DNA of 64,000 bases from an uncultured Flavobacteriaceae bacterium (GTDB lineage Bacteria; Bacteroidota; Bacteroidia; Flavobacteriales; Flavobacteriaceae), in the NCBI GenBank assembly GCA_947493535.1, contig CANLRK010000003.1, forward strand, positions 1 to 64,000. Reading direction: 5' to 3'. The notes below the pieces were generated by a model. It was not told where the DNA came from, did no database searches, and was given only the letters and a program-made list of their open reading frames with translations. Below are positions 44,098 to 54,636 of this stretch, piece by piece. Position numbers and translations under genes: made by a program. The first letter of the stretch is position 1; each line of letters starts with the position of its first letter.

Positions 44098-44700
44098 TCA
44101 ATTCTTCATTGAAGCATTAATTGCATCAATATAACTTAGTAGCTCATCTTTACCGTGATAGTTACTTGATGAGGTAACGAAATGCTGAGGGCATTCTTCC
44201 CATGTTTCTAATAAAATTTCTTGGTATCGTTTAATGTTTCTTTTTAGCGCCTCTGGTTTTAATTTGTCGGCTTTTGTGAAAATGATATTAAAAGGCACTT
44301 GATTCATACCTAACCACTCCATAAATTCCAAATCTATTTTTTGAGGTTCGTGCCTGCAGTCTACAAGTACAAAGGCACATAGCATTTGTTCTCGTTTAGA
44401 GAAGTAATCAGTAATAAACTTTTGAAATGTTTTTTTTGACTTTTTTGAAACTCTTGCGTATCCATATCCGGGTAAGTCAACTAAAAACCATTGTTTGTTA
44501 ATAATAAAATGATTAATAAGCTGAGTTTTGCCAGGTTTTCCAGATGTTTTTGCTAAACTTTTTTGATTAGTTAGCATGTTGATTAATGATGATTTACCTA
44601 CATTGGATCTGCCAATGAATGCGTATTCAGGAATGCGCTCTTTCGGACACTTTGCTACATCAGAGTTACTTACAACAAACTCAGCGGATTTAATCTTCAT
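44098..44700 (-). CDS. engB: Ribosome biogenesis GTP-binding protein EngB (YsxC/YihA)
   Basis: A 200-residue GTPase needed for 50S subunit assembly. The P-loop is [14 protein letters not shown] at 28-41, G3 is DLPGYGYA, and the G4 motif is FTKADK. The [15 protein letters not shown] end is typical. It follows the alpha/beta hydrolase gene by five bases on the same strand. Confidence 0.95.
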   Translation of the reverse strand: MKIKSAEFVVSNSDVAKCPKERIPEYAFIGRSNVGKSSLINMLTNQKSLAKTSGKPGKTQLINHFIINKQWFLVDLPGYGYARVSKKSKKTFQKFITDYFSKREQMLCAFVLVDCRHEPQKIDLEFMEWLGMNQVPFNIIFTKADKLKPEALKRNIKRYQEILLETWEECPQHFVTSSSNYHGKDELLSYIDAINASMKN

Positions 44701-44705
44701 GGTGC

Positions 44706-45470
44706 TTAAAGCTTTTGTTCAGTTAACCAATCGTCAAGTATTTTGTTGAATTTATTGGGATGTTCCATCATAGCAGCATGACCACACTTGTCAATCCAAA
44801 ATAAATCGGAATTTGGTAGTAAATCATGAAATTCCTCAGCAACATTAGGAGGGGTAACGGTGTCGTTTTTACCCCAAATAATACAGGTTGGTTGGTTCAT
44901 ATTTGGAAGGTCTTTAGCCATGTTATGACGTATAGCACTTTTGGCAATGGCTAGAGTCCTAATAAGTTTATTTCTGTCGTTTACTGTGTCGTATACTTCG
45001 TCTACAATTTCTTTAGTAGCTACTTTAGGGTCGTAAAAAACATCTTCGGCTTTTTTCTTAATAAAATCATAGTCGCCACGTTTAGGGTAACCACTTCCCA
45101 TAGCACTTTCATAAAGCCCAGAACTTCCTGTAATAACCAAGGCTTTAACATATTCAGGGTGCATTTTTGTGAAATATAAACCTATGTGGCCACCTAGTGA
45201 GTTTCCTAATAAAATAACATTAGTTAACCCTTTGAAGTCAATAAAATCTTTAAGATAACTAGCAAAACTTTTTACATTTGTTTTTAGTAAAGACATGCTA
45301 TAAATAGGTAATTCGGGTATAATGACCTGATATCCTTTTTCAGAGAAATAATTAGTTACATCATCAAAATTGCTTAAACCACCCATCAGCCCATGTAGAA
45401 CTACTATTGGTGTGCCACTTCCAACCTCAATAAAATTAAATTCTTTCTCCTTTTTAAGTTTAAACTTCAT
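44706..45470 (-). CDS. Alpha/beta hydrolase
   Basis: A 254-residue hydrolase with the usual fold. The nucleophile elbow is [11 protein letters not shown] (S91), the oxyanion region VLHGLMGG at 24-31, the acid is probably Asp in [10 protein letters not shown], and the catalytic histidine is in [11 protein letters not shown]. Substrate unknown; the conserved place before engB suggests a housekeeping esterase-like role. A minus-strand TAGCTTTG box (45538-45531) is a plausible -7 element, 60 bases upstream of the start codon. Confidence 0.85.
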   Translation of the reverse strand: MKFKLKKEKEFNFIEVGSGTPIVVLHGLMGGLSNFDDVTNYFSEKGYQVIIPELPIYSMSLLKTNVKSFASYLKDFIDFKGLTNVILLGNSLGGHIGLYFTKMHPEYVKALVITGSSGLYESAMGSGYPKRGDYDFIKKKAEDVFYDPKVATKEIVDEVYDTVNDRNKLIRTLAIAKSAIRHNMAKDLPNMNQPTCIIWGKNDTVTPPNVAEEFHDLLPNSDLFWIDKCGHAAMMEHPNKFNKILDDWLTEQKL

Positions 45471-45655
45471 AAAATAGTATTGTACAAATAACTGTTATTA
45501 GGTTGTAATAGTTATTGTTTTTACAATTAGCAAAGCTACACTTTTTTTTTCACATTAAAATCACTGTTTTTATTTCCTGATAATCGTTTTAAGCTTAGGT
45601 TGTTACACTTTTTAACAGTCTCGGGGTATTGTTTTTACGTGTGTTTTCGTGTATA

Positions 45656-45706
45656 GTGGTAAAACTTATTAACAAAGTGGGGTTTTGTGGTAAAATGTGG
45701 TAAAAT
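45656..45706 (+). promoter_or_regulatory. Direct-repeat array ahead of mraZ, candidate MraZ operator
   Basis: GTGG occurs at 45677, 45687 and 45697, exactly ten bases apart, within GTGGGGTTTT, GTGGTAAAAT and GTGGTAAAAT. A fourth copy, GTGGTAAAAC, starts at 45656, 21 bases before the first. In E. coli MraZ binds three TGGG-type repeats of ten-base period in its own promoter. The array lies just upstream of the TATCTTTG box and replaces a visible -33 element. Confidence 0.65.
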
Positions 45707-45712
45707 TCTTTC

Positions 45713-45720
45713 TATCTTTG
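45713..45720 (+). promoter_or_regulatory. -7 box of the mraZ/dcw operon
   Basis: TATCTTTG fits TAnnTTTG and is 27 bases before the GTG start codon of mraZ. No TTG is found 19 bases upstream; the GTGG repeats occupy that place. Confidence 0.55.
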
Positions 45721-45747
45721 AAAAAGAAAACAACCTGACTATTTTAA

Positions 45748-46221
45748 GTGATAAATTTAATTGGGACATATGAATGTAAGATTGATGCAAAAGGACGTGT
45801 GTTAGTTCCTGCTGCGTTAAAAAAGCAATTGTCTGCTGTTATAGAGAAGGGGTTTGTGTTGAAGAGAGCGGTATTTCAGCCTTGTTTAGAGCTTTATCCT
45901 ATGGAAGAGTGGGAGTTGTTGATGCAAAAGGTTAACAAATTAAATAGGTTTGACAGGAAAAACAATGACTTTATAAGAAGATTAACTGCTGGAGTGAAGT
46001 TGGTGGAGTTGGATAACTCTGGAAGATTGCTTGTAGCTAAAGATTTGATAGGTTACGCAGGCTTAGAAAAAGAAATAGTGATTTCTTCAGCTGTAGGTAT
46101 TTTGGAGATATGGGATAAAGATAAATACGAAGCTGCTATTGATAATGCTGCAGCTGACTTTGCAGATTTAGCAGAAGAAGTTATGGGGGGTAAAAACGAT
46201 GAGTTTAATGGAGTATCATAA
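45748..46221 (+). CDS. mraZ: Transcriptional regulator MraZ
   Basis: A 157-residue protein with two AbrB-like SpoVT halves; both carry the DxxGR pattern (YECKIDAKGRVLVPAALKKQ, then ELDNSGRLLVAKDL). MraZ rings bind repeats in the mraZ promoter and regulate the division cluster. The start is GTG at 45748 (no ATG near), giving MINLIGTYECK. It overlaps the following rsmH by 23 bases in a different frame. Confidence 0.93.
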   Translation: MINLIGTYECKIDAKGRVLVPAALKKQLSAVIEKGFVLKRAVFQPCLELYPMEEWELLMQKVNKLNRFDRKNNDFIRRLTAGVKLVELDNSGRLLVAKDLIGYAGLEKEIVISSAVGILEIWDKDKYEAAIDNAAADFADLAEEVMGGKNDEFNGVS

Positions 46222-47107
46222 TCCAGTATTGTTAAAAGAAACTGTTGATGGGTTAAATATTAATCCAGATGGAGTGTATGTGGATGTGACCTTTGGTGGA
46301 GGAGGTCATTCAAAAGAAATTTTATCTCGTTTAAGTAGTAAAGGTAGATTGTATGCTTTTGACCAAGATGAGGATGCGCTGAAAAATGCCATTGATGACC
46401 CTAGGTTTACGTTGATACACGAAAACTTTAGATACATAAAGCGATTTCTTCGGTTTTATGGGGTGAAAGAGGTGGATGGTATTTTGGGTGATTTTGGAGT
46501 GTCGTCACATCAGTTTGATGAGGCAGGAAGAGGGTTTTCTATTCGTTTTGATGCTGATTTAGATATGCGAATGAGTAAAAAAATAACTACTTCGGCTTAT
46601 GATGTGGTAAACGATTATACTGAGGAGGAATTGCGAAGAATGTTTTCGGTTTATGGTGAATTAACTAATGCGAAAGCAATTGCTGCGCAAATAGTGGCTT
46701 CTCGAGAAGAAAAGGTTAATACAATAGCGGATTTGAAAGAGGTGGTTGATAAGTTTTTGCCAAAACATGCAGAGCATAAAGTGTTGGCTAAAATATTTCA
46801 AGCTATTCGTATAGAAGTAAATGAAGAGTTGTTGGTGATAGAAGAGTTTTTGTTGCAAACTCCTGAAATAGTAAAAAAAGGTGGAAGGCTTAGTTTGATC
46901 TCTTATCATTCGTTAGAGGATAGGTTGGTGAAAAGGTTTATTCGTAGTGGAATGTTTGAAGGAGAGCCAGAGAAAGATTTTTACGGAAATATAACTGTTC
47001 CATTTAAAAAGAAAGGGAAGTTAATTGTCCCTTCGGCGGCAGAAATTAAAGTAAATAATAGAGCGAGAAGTGCAAAACTTAGAATAGCTGAGCGAATTGA
47101 AAACTAA
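46199..47107 (+). CDS. rsmH: 16S rRNA m4C1402 methyltransferase RsmH (MraW)
   Basis: A 302-residue SAM-dependent N4-cytosine methyltransferase acting on the decoding centre of 16S rRNA. Seen: YHNPVLLKETVDGL at 5-18, DVTFGGGGHSKEIL (SAM loop), GDFGVSSHQFDEAGRGFSIR, LLVIEEFL and ISYHSLEDRLVKRF. Two starts are possible, ATG 46199 or ATG 46208 (MEYHNPV); both overlap mraZ. Length is near normal for the family (313 in E. coli). Confidence 0.94.
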   Translation: MSLMEYHNPVLLKETVDGLNINPDGVYVDVTFGGGGHSKEILSRLSSKGRLYAFDQDEDALKNAIDDPRFTLIHENFRYIKRFLRFYGVKEVDGILGDFGVSSHQFDEAGRGFSIRFDADLDMRMSKKITTSAYDVVNDYTEEELRRMFSVYGELTNAKAIAAQIVASREEKVNTIADLKEVVDKFLPKHAEHKVLAKIFQAIRIEVNEELLVIEEFLLQTPEIVKKGGRLSLISYHSLEDRLVKRFIRSGMFEGEPEKDFYGNITVPFKKKGKLIVPSAAEIKVNNRARSAKLRIAERIEN

Positions 47108-47411
47108 AGTTTTAAACATATTAAAAGGTAGGTTTCTTGTAAGTGAAGACGCTGTTGGGAATTGGCGATTTATTGGGTTTTCAATAATTCTGTTATTGAT
47201 TATGATAGCAAGTTCGCACAATGCAGAAAAAAAAGTGTTTGCTATTGGTGATTTAGATAAGAGCGTAAAGGAGTTGCGTTCAGAGTATGTCGATTTACGC
47301 TCACAGTTAATGAAGTTGAAGATGGAGTCTGAAATAGCTGAAAAGATGAAAACAAGAGGATTGAAATCATCAGAAGTTCCTCCTCAAAAAATAAAAGTAG
47401 TAACAAGATAG
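47097..47411 (+). CDS. FtsL-like cell division protein
   Basis: A 104-residue bitopic membrane protein: one helix at about 29-42 and then a coiled-coil-like stretch (VKELRSEYVDLRSQLMKLK). Its place between rsmH and the division PBP, with size and topology, is that of FtsL, but sequence identity to FtsL is too low to be sure. The start is TTG at 47097, overlapping rsmH by 11 bases. In relatives this protein is called S-adenosyl-methyltransferase or FtsL-like; the first name has no basis in the sequence. Confidence 0.8.
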   Translation: MKTKVLNILKGRFLVSEDAVGNWRFIGFSIILLLIMIASSHNAEKKVFAIGDLDKSVKELRSEYVDLRSQLMKLKMESEIAEKMKTRGLKSSEVPPQKIKVVTR

Positions 47412-47420
47412 TTTTTAGTT

Positions 47421-49406
47421 GTGTCAGTTGCCAATAAGAACATATTGAATAGGTTGTATTTAGTGGTGTTATCATTTTTGATAATAGCTATATTGATTAT
47501 GTATAAATTATTCAGTATTCAATATGTTCATGGCAACAAATATCGTGATTTAGCGGTGCAACGTACTGTTAAAAAAGATGTTATTGAGGCTAATAGAGGA
47601 AGTATATATGCAGATGATGGGAGTTTATTAGCAACGTCAGTTCCCAAATATGATATTCGTTTTGATGCGGTTACAGTTTCAGAAGAAAACTTCAATGCAG
47701 AAGTGAATTCTCTTGCTGATTCATTAGCGGGATTGTTAGGTAAAAGTTCTGGGTATTATAAGGAAAAATTAAAAAAAGCTAGAAGAAACAAAAATCGATA
47801 TACTTTAATAGCGAGGAATTTAGGGTATTCTGATTATATCAAAATAAAGAGCTTTCCAATTTTTAAGTTAGGGGCTTATAAGGGCGGTATCATAGTTGAG
47901 CAACGCACTATTAGAGAGCATCCTATAGCGGGTATTGCTCGAAGAACTATTGGTTGGCAAAGCTCAGGGGCAGGAATAGAAGGTGCTTATGGTGAAGATT
48001 ATTTGGAGGGTGTTAATGGGGAGCGTTTAAAGCAAAAAATTGCTAAAGGACAATACAAGCCTATTAATGATGAAAATGAAGTAGAGCCTAAAAATGGGTT
48101 GGATGTTATATCAACTATCAATGTAAATATACAAGATATAGCCCATCACGCATTGTTGGAGCAGTTAGAAAAGTTTGAAGCAGAGCATGGAACGGTTGTG
48201 GTTATGGAGACTAATTCCGGAGAGGTAAAGGCTATTGCTAATTTAAAAAGAAATTCAAAAGGTAAATATACGGAGCAGTTAAATCATGCTATTGGTGAAG
48301 CTCATGAGCCAGGGTCAACATTCAAGTTAATGGTGATGGTAGCAGCATTGGAAGATAAGGCTGTTGACTCCAGTACTGTGGTAGATACTGAAAACGGAAT
48401 ACTTACTTTTTATGGTAAACATGTTCGAGATTCAAAGAGAGGTGGTTACGGGAAAATATCTGCAGCTAGAGCTTTTGAGGTTTCTTCAAATACGGGTATT
48501 GTAAAATTAGTTCAAAAAGGATTTAAAGATGATCCAGAGCGCTTTGTAAATAGGCTCTATAATATGGGGCTTAATGATAAACTGGGTGTAGCTATAAAAG
48601 GAGAGGGTAGACCTATGATTCCGCATCCGAATGATAAAATATGGAGTGGTATTTCATTGCCCTGGATGGCTTATGGGTATGGTGTTTTGCTTACTCCGTT
48701 ACAAACACTAACATTTTATAATGCCATTGCAAATAACGGAGAAATGGTGAAGCCACGTTTTGTAAAAGAGGTACGTGATTTTAAAAGCCGAAAACCTATA
48801 AAAACTTTTGAAAAAGAGGTGATTAATCCTAAAATATGTTCTGATGCTACCATAGGAAAAGTGAAAGAAATGATGCGGAATGTTGTGGTAAGAGGTACAG
48901 CAGCTAATATCTATTCGGAAGATTTTTCAATGGCTGGCAAAACAGGGACCTGTATAACAGATTACGGAAACAAAAATGCAAAAAAGCAATATGTAGCTTC
49001 TTTTTCGGGTTATTTTCCGGCAGATAATCCTAAATACTCATGTATAGTAGTTATACATAAACCAAATACATCAATTGGTTATTATGGGAATGTTGTTGCT
49101 GCCCCAGTGTTTAAAAAGATTGCTAAAAAAATATACACCGATACTCCTGTTGTAGATGAGGTAGAGATTGGAAAATCGGAATACAAAGCCCTTGAAAAAA
49201 AGTATGAGGAATACTTAGTAAAGAGTAGAAAAGAGTATAAAGGTGTTCCTGATGTAATAGGTATGAGTGGGATGGATGCTATATCTTTTTTAGAAAATTT
49301 AGGGTTGAAAGTTAAAGTTATTGGGAACGGAAAAGTAAGAAAACAGTCTTTAAATGTTGGAGAAAAAATAGATGTGTCAAAAGAAATAGTGTTAGAGTTA
49401 TCGTGA
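47421..49406 (+). CDS. ftsI: Division-specific penicillin-binding protein with PASTA domain
   Basis: A 661-residue septal peptidoglycan transpeptidase. A membrane anchor (about 13-31) is followed by the PBP dimerisation domain and a transpeptidase domain with SxxK in EPGSTFKL (S299, K302), SxN in EVSSNTG (355-357), and KTG in MAGKTGTC. The last 65 residues (VPDVIGMSGMDAISFLENLG onward) are a PASTA domain, as in SpoVD-type proteins. The start is GTG at 47421. It overlaps murE by four bases (GTGA). Confidence 0.94.
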   Translation: MSVANKNILNRLYLVVLSFLIIAILIMYKLFSIQYVHGNKYRDLAVQRTVKKDVIEANRGSIYADDGSLLATSVPKYDIRFDAVTVSEENFNAEVNSLADSLAGLLGKSSGYYKEKLKKARRNKNRYTLIARNLGYSDYIKIKSFPIFKLGAYKGGIIVEQRTIREHPIAGIARRTIGWQSSGAGIEGAYGEDYLEGVNGERLKQKIAKGQYKPINDENEVEPKNGLDVISTINVNIQDIAHHALLEQLEKFEAEHGTVVVMETNSGEVKAIANLKRNSKGKYTEQLNHAIGEAHEPGSTFKLMVMVAALEDKAVDSSTVVDTENGILTFYGKHVRDSKRGGYGKISAARAFEVSSNTGIVKLVQKGFKDDPERFVNRLYNMGLNDKLGVAIKGEGRPMIPHPNDKIWSGISLPWMAYGYGVLLTPLQTLTFYNAIANNGEMVKPRFVKEVRDFKSRKPIKTFEKEVINPKICSDATIGKVKEMMRNVVVRGTAANIYSEDFSMAGKTGTCITDYGNKNAKKQYVASFSGYFPADNPKYSCIVVIHKPNTSIGYYGNVVAAPVFKKIAKKIYTDTPVVDEVEIGKSEYKALEKKYEEYLVKSRKEYKGVPDVIGMSGMDAISFLENLGLKVKVIGNGKVRKQSLNVGEKIDVSKEIVLELS

Positions 49407-50869
49407 AAAAATTAAAAGACATATTATATAAAGTAGCCATCGATGTAATGATTGGTAAGCCAGAAGTGCTATTGTCAAAAATTGAATTTGACTCAAGAAA
49501 AGTGCAAAGAAATGATTTGTTTATTGCGCTTAAAGGAACAATAGTTAACGGGCATGAGTATATTGATAAAGCTATTGACTTAGGGGCTACGGTAATTGTT
49601 TGTGAGGTAATTCCTGAGTTACGTAGTAAAGAGGTAACGTATGTTCAAGTAGCCGATACTAATTTAGCTTTAGCTCATATGGCGGCTAATTACTATGGAA
49701 ATCCTTCAGCGGACTTGCAGTTAATTGGAGTTACGGGAACTAATGGGAAAACCACGATAGCTACACTGTTATATCAACAATTTAAAAACGCTGGCTATAA
49801 GGTAGGTTTGTTGTCTACGGTTAGGATTATGGTGGGTGAAGCAGAGTATAAAGCTACACACACTACGCCAGATTCACTAACTATAAACAAATATTTGTCA
49901 ATGATGAATAATGTTGGTGTTGAGTATTGTTTTATGGAGGTTAGCTCACACGGTATTCATCAAAAAAGAACAGCGTCACTACATTTTAGAGGAGGTATAT
50001 TTACGAATCTATCTCATGACCATTTAGATTATCATAACTCTTTTTTAGAATATAGAGATGTTAAGAAGAAGTTTTTTGATCAACTCCCGAAATCAGCATT
50101 TGCGTTAACAAATGTCGATGACAAAAACGGCGAGGTGATGTTGCAAAATACAAAAGCAAAAAAAGTAACATATGCCTTAAAAAGTTATGCAGATTATAAA
50201 GCACAAATTTTAGAGAATCAATTTTCAGGTTTATTACTTAAGGTAAACAACAATGAAGTTTGGACAAAATTAATAGGAAGTTTTAATGCATATAATTTAC
50301 TAGCAATATATGCAACAGGTGAATTACTTGGTTTAGAAACAAATGAAAATTTACGACTTATAAGTATGCTGCAGAGTGTAAGTGGAAGGTTTGAGTATAT
50401 AGTTTCTGAACAGCATAAAATTACAGCAATTGTTGATTATGCACATACTCCAGATGCGTTAAAGAATGTCTTGGATACGATTAATAATATTCGCACAGGT
50501 AATGAGCAATTATTAACAGTTGTAGGTTGTGGGGGTGATAGGGATAAAACAAAACGACCTAAAATGGCTAACATCGCTGCAACGTTAAGTAGCTCAGTAA
50601 TTTTCACAAGCGATAACCCTAGAACAGAAAATCCTGAAGCGATTATTGCAGACATGGAAGCCGGAGTGTCTCCAGAAAATTTTAAAAAAACCATTGCTAT
50701 AACAAGCAGGTTACAAGCCATTAAAACGGCATGTCAAATGGCTTCTGATAATGACATCATTTTAATAGCTGGTAAGGGGCACGAAACTTACCAAGAAGTT
50801 AATGGTGTACGTTCAGATTTTGACGATTTAAAAACAGTAAAAGAACTACTAATAAAACTCAATAAATAA
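49403..50869 (+). CDS. murE: UDP-N-acetylmuramoyl-tripeptide synthetase MurE
   Basis: A 488-residue ligase adding the third amino acid to the peptidoglycan precursor. ATP loop [28 protein letters not shown] for UMAG binding, and [14 protein letters not shown]. The Asp-Asn-Pro-Arg motif marks enzymes that add meso-diaminopimelate, so a DAP-type wall is inferred. GTG start at 49403, overlapping the PBP stop by four bases. Confidence 0.95.
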   Translation: MKKLKDILYKVAIDVMIGKPEVLLSKIEFDSRKVQRNDLFIALKGTIVNGHEYIDKAIDLGATVIVCEVIPELRSKEVTYVQVADTNLALAHMAANYYGNPSADLQLIGVTGTNGKTTIATLLYQQFKNAGYKVGLLSTVRIMVGEAEYKATHTTPDSLTINKYLSMMNNVGVEYCFMEVSSHGIHQKRTASLHFRGGIFTNLSHDHLDYHNSFLEYRDVKKKFFDQLPKSAFALTNVDDKNGEVMLQNTKAKKVTYALKSYADYKAQILENQFSGLLLKVNNNEVWTKLIGSFNAYNLLAIYATGELLGLETNENLRLISMLQSVSGRFEYIVSEQHKITAIVDYAHTPDALKNVLDTINNIRTGNEQLLTVVGCGGDRDKTKRPKMANIAATLSSSVIFTSDNPRTENPEAIIADMEAGVSPENFKKTIAITSRLQAIKTACQMASDNDIILIAGKGHETYQEVNGVRSDFDDLKTVKELLIKLNK

Positions 50870-50870
50870 C

Positions 50871-52127
50871 ATGTTATACTATTTGTTTGAATATTTAGAA
50901 CAACAATATCAATTGCCAGGAGCATCAGTATTTCAGTTCATTTCTTTTAGAGCGGCTTTAGCAGTAATTATATCGCTCCTAATCTCAATGATATTTGGTA
51001 AAAATATTATAAACTTTTTACGAAAGCAGCAAATAGGCGAAACAGTAAGAGATTTAGGGTTAGAGGGGCAAAAACAAAAGCAAGGTACACCAACAATGGG
51101 AGGTGTAATAATAATAATAGCAACGCTTATTCCTGTATTATTGTTTGCAAGGTTAGATAATGTATATGTAATACTTTTGGTTGTTACCACATTATGGATG
51201 GGAACCATTGGTTTTATTGATGATTATATTAAAAAATTTAAAAACGATAAAGATGGACTGAAAGGAAAGTTTAAGGTTCTTGGTCAGGTGGGGTTAGGAT
51301 TAATTGTTGGTTCTGTGTTGTATTTTAATGATCATGTAACTATCAAGGAGCAAGTGCCGCAGCAAATACAAACTGCTATGGTAAGTGCTAATAATAGCAT
51401 GATACTAATGCATAACCCTGCAGCAAAACAGTTTTATCCAGAAACAAAATCTACAAAAACGAACATACCTTTTTTAAAGAATAATGAATTTGACTATGCA
51501 GATATATTAACCTTTTTTAATGAAGATTGGAAAGGCTATGCTTGGATTATATTTATACCTGTAGTTATTTTTATTATAACCGCAGTTTCTAATGGAGCTA
51601 ATTTAACTGATGGGATTGACGGTTTGGCAGCAGGTACATCAGCTATATCAGTAGTGGTGTTAGGTTTGTTTGCTTGGTTGTCAGGTAACATAATTTTCTC
51701 TGATTATCTTAACATAATGTATATACCTCGCATTGGTGAAATGACCATTTTTGTAGGGGCATTTGTAGGAGCGCTTATAGGGTTTTTATGGTATAATACT
51801 TTTCCTGCCCAGGTGTTTATGGGTGATACAGGAAGTTTAACTATTGGTGGTATTATAGCGGTAATAGCTATTGCAGTTAGGAAAGAGCTATTAATTCCAA
51901 TTCTGTGCGGTGTGTTTTTAGCCGAAAACTTATCTGTAGTACTTCAAGTAAGTTATTTTAAATATACCAAGAAAAAATATGGCGAAGGAAAACGAATATT
52001 TTTAATGTCGCCATTGCACCATCATTATCAGAAAAAAGGAATGCATGAAAGCAAAATTGTAAACCGATTTTGGATTGTAGCAATTATGTTAGGAGTGTTA
52101 ACAGTAGTAACATTGAAACTTCGATAA
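50871..52127 (+). CDS. mraY: Phospho-N-acetylmuramoyl-pentapeptide transferase MraY
   Basis: A 418-residue multi-helix membrane enzyme that forms lipid I on undecaprenyl phosphate. Seen: [33 protein letters not shown] (Asp pair), [32 protein letters not shown] and [12 protein letters not shown]. It is about 58 residues longer than E. coli MraY because of an insert near 160-215 ([14 protein letters not shown] onward), which I believe is usual in Bacteroidota. One base after murE. Confidence 0.95.
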   Translation: MLYYLFEYLEQQYQLPGASVFQFISFRAALAVIISLLISMIFGKNIINFLRKQQIGETVRDLGLEGQKQKQGTPTMGGVIIIIATLIPVLLFARLDNVYVILLVVTTLWMGTIGFIDDYIKKFKNDKDGLKGKFKVLGQVGLGLIVGSVLYFNDHVTIKEQVPQQIQTAMVSANNSMILMHNPAAKQFYPETKSTKTNIPFLKNNEFDYADILTFFNEDWKGYAWIIFIPVVIFIITAVSNGANLTDGIDGLAAGTSAISVVVLGLFAWLSGNIIFSDYLNIMYIPRIGEMTIFVGAFVGALIGFLWYNTFPAQVFMGDTGSLTIGGIIAVIAIAVRKELLIPILCGVFLAENLSVVLQVSYFKYTKKKYGEGKRIFLMSPLHHHYQKKGMHESKIVNRFWIVAIMLGVLTVVTLKLR

Positions 52128-53459
52128 ATGAAAAGATTGGTTGTTTTAGGAGGAGGGGAAAGCGGTGTAGGTACAGCCTTGCTAGGAAAACAAAAAGGAT
52201 ATCAGGTTTTTGTGTCTGATAAAGGAGCTATAAAAGAAAAATATAAAAATGTTCTTGTACATAACGCAATAGAATGGGAAGAGTTACAGCATACGGAAGC
52301 TAAAATTTTAAATGCCGATGTGGTAATGAAAAGCCCGGGAATACCCGATAAAGTAGCCATTGTTGAAAAATTAATAGAAAAAAGAATACCAGTAATTTCT
52401 GAAATTGAATTTGCGTCGCAGTTTACTAATGCTACCCTTGTGGGAATTACTGGAAGCAATGGTAAAACAACAACAACAATGTTAACCTATCACCTACTAA
52501 AAGATGAGTTAAACGTAAGTATGGCAGGGAATATAGGGGATAGTTTTGCGGAACAAGTGGCTCATCAAGAATATAAAAACTATGTATTGGAGTTGAGTAG
52601 TTTTCAGTTAGATGGCATTGTAGAGTTTAGACCGCATATAGCTGTAATTACCAATCTTTCGGAAGATCATTTAGATCGATATGACTATCAATATGAAAAG
52701 TATATCGCATCAAAGTTTAGGATAACAAAAAATCAAACCGCAGATGATTATTTAATATATGATGCGGATGATGTTGAAATAGAAAAGTATTTAAATGTGC
52801 ATAATGTTCAAGCTACATTAATACCATTTTCGTTGCAAAAACAATTAAAACAAGGAGTCTGTTTAGACCAAGAACATATAAAACTAACAATTAAAGAAGA
52901 GACGTTAACTATGCCAGTAAAAGACTTAGCATTAGAAGGGAAACACAATATAAAAAATGCGATGGCATCCGCTGCTGTGGCTAATTTATTAAAAATAAGA
53001 AAAGCGACCATTCGTGAGAGCTTGTCAAATTTTCAAGGGGTTGAGCATCGCTTAGAAAACGTATTGAAAATACAAAATGTACAATACATTAACGATTCAA
53101 AAGCTACTAATGTAAATGCTGTTTTTTATGCGTTGGATAGCATGCAGGCGCCAACAGTTTGGATAGTTGGTGGAGTTGATAAAGGGAACGATTATAGTGA
53201 ATTATTGTCTTTAGTTAATGAAAAGGTAAAAGCAATTATTTGTCTTGGTGCAGATAATAATAAGATTAAACATGTTTTTAATAATACAGTTGAAACTTTG
53301 GTAGAAGCTTCTTCTATGGAGGAAGCCGTGCAGTTGGCATACCGACTGGCTGAAAAAGGTGATAATGTATTGCTTTCGCCAGCATGTGCAAGTTTTGATT
53401 TATTTGAAAATTACGAAGACAGAGGAAGGCAATTTAAAGCAGCTGTAAGAAAATTGTAA
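52128..53459 (+). CDS. murD: UDP-N-acetylmuramoylalanine-D-glutamate ligase MurD
   Basis: A 443-residue cytoplasmic ligase adding D-glutamate to the precursor. Seen: VVLGGGESGVGTALLG, ATP loop GITGSNGKTTTTML, ELSSFQLDGI, TNLSEDHLDRYDYQYEKY, NDSKATNVNAVFYAL and GGVDKGNDY. The gene starts directly at the end of mraY and overlaps ftsW by one base. Confidence 0.95.
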   Translation: MKRLVVLGGGESGVGTALLGKQKGYQVFVSDKGAIKEKYKNVLVHNAIEWEELQHTEAKILNADVVMKSPGIPDKVAIVEKLIEKRIPVISEIEFASQFTNATLVGITGSNGKTTTTMLTYHLLKDELNVSMAGNIGDSFAEQVAHQEYKNYVLELSSFQLDGIVEFRPHIAVITNLSEDHLDRYDYQYEKYIASKFRITKNQTADDYLIYDADDVEIEKYLNVHNVQATLIPFSLQKQLKQGVCLDQEHIKLTIKEETLTMPVKDLALEGKHNIKNAMASAAVANLLKIRKATIRESLSNFQGVEHRLENVLKIQNVQYINDSKATNVNAVFYALDSMQAPTVWIVGGVDKGNDYSELLSLVNEKVKAIICLGADNNKIKHVFNNTVETLVEASSMEEAVQLAYRLAEKGDNVLLSPACASFDLFENYEDRGRQFKAAVRKL

Positions 53460-54634
53460 TGGGTAATCTGCTTAAAAATATTGGAGGAGATAAAAGCTTG
53501 TGGGCAATACTAGCTCTGCTGGCATTATTTTCTTTTTTACCTGTGTATAGTGCAAGTAGTAACTTAGCAAATTTGTATGGTAGAAGTACTTTTACATTGC
53601 TAATGAAGCATGCAGTACACTTAGTAATGGGTTTCAGTATAATTTATGCAGTACATAAAATTGATTACAATAAGTTTAAAGCACTTTCATGGATAACATT
53701 ACCGATAGTAATATTTTTATTAATTGTTACTCTAGCACAAGGAACTACAATAGGAGGAGCAAATGCTAGTAGGTGGATTAGGGTGCCTTTTGTAGGTTTT
53801 TCTTTTCAAACATCAACACTAGCATCTGTAGTACTTATGGTGTATGTTGCTAGATATTTAGCTAAAATTAAAGATAAGGCTATTACTTTTAAAGAAAGTT
53901 TTATTGAAATGTGGCTTCCTGTCGGGGTGGTATTGATACTTATTTTTCCAGCTAACCTGTCAACAGCAGCAATCATTTTCTCAATGGTACTGATGTTGGT
54001 TTTTTTAGGAGGGTATCCTATAAAATATACGTTAACTATAGTGGGAGCTGGCGCCTTGTTTGTAGTGTTGTTTTTTTTGACAGCTAAAGCGTTTCCTAAT
54101 GCTTTTCCGAATAGGGTTGATACATGGATATCAAGAATCGAAAATTTTTCTAATAAAGAGGATACAGAAGAGGACTATCAAATAGAGCGTGCAAAAACGG
54201 CAATAGCCTCAGGAGAACTTTTTGGCTTAGGTCCAGGTAAGAGTGTACAAAAAAACTTCCTACCGCAATCTTCATCAGATTTTATTTACGCTATAATAGT
54301 TGAAGAGTGGGGCTTAGTTGTGGGGATAAGTATAATTTTATTTTACCTATTAATTTTATTTAGATTAATAATTATTTTGAATAAATCTGAAACGGTTTTT
54401 GGTAAGTTATTGGTTGCAGGAGTAGGATTGCCAATTATTTTTCAAGCATTAATAAATATGGCAGTAGCGGTGGAATTGTTCCCTGTTACAGGTCAAACTT
54501 TACCGTTAATTAGTTCTGGAGGAACCTCTATTTGGATGACTTGTTTGGCATTTGGAATAATTTTAAGCGTGAGTAAGGCACAAAAAAGGAATACTGAAAA
54601 ATTAAGTAAAAATAATACTGAAATGGTTGTGTGA
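53459..54634 (+). CDS. ftsW: Cell division protein FtsW (SEDS glycosyltransferase)
   Basis: A 391-residue SEDS protein with about ten membrane helices. It polymerises glycan strands at the septum with the PBP encoded above. Signature residues: [20 protein letters not shown] followed by [10 protein letters not shown], and the terminal [17 protein letters not shown]. The TAATG overlap with murD makes translation coupled. The C-terminal tail is Asn-rich (KNNTEMVV). Confidence 0.93.
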   Translation: MGNLLKNIGGDKSLWAILALLALFSFLPVYSASSNLANLYGRSTFTLLMKHAVHLVMGFSIIYAVHKIDYNKFKALSWITLPIVIFLLIVTLAQGTTIGGANASRWIRVPFVGFSFQTSTLASVVLMVYVARYLAKIKDKAITFKESFIEMWLPVGVVLILIFPANLSTAAIIFSMVLMLVFLGGYPIKYTLTIVGAGALFVVLFFLTAKAFPNAFPNRVDTWISRIENFSNKEDTEEDYQIERAKTAIASGELFGLGPGKSVQKNFLPQSSSDFIYAIIVEEWGLVVGISIILFYLLILFRLIIILNKSETVFGKLLVAGVGLPIIFQALINMAVAVELFPVTGQTLPLISSGGTSIWMTCLAFGIILSVSKAQKRNTEKLSKNNTEMVV

Positions 54635-54636
54635 AT

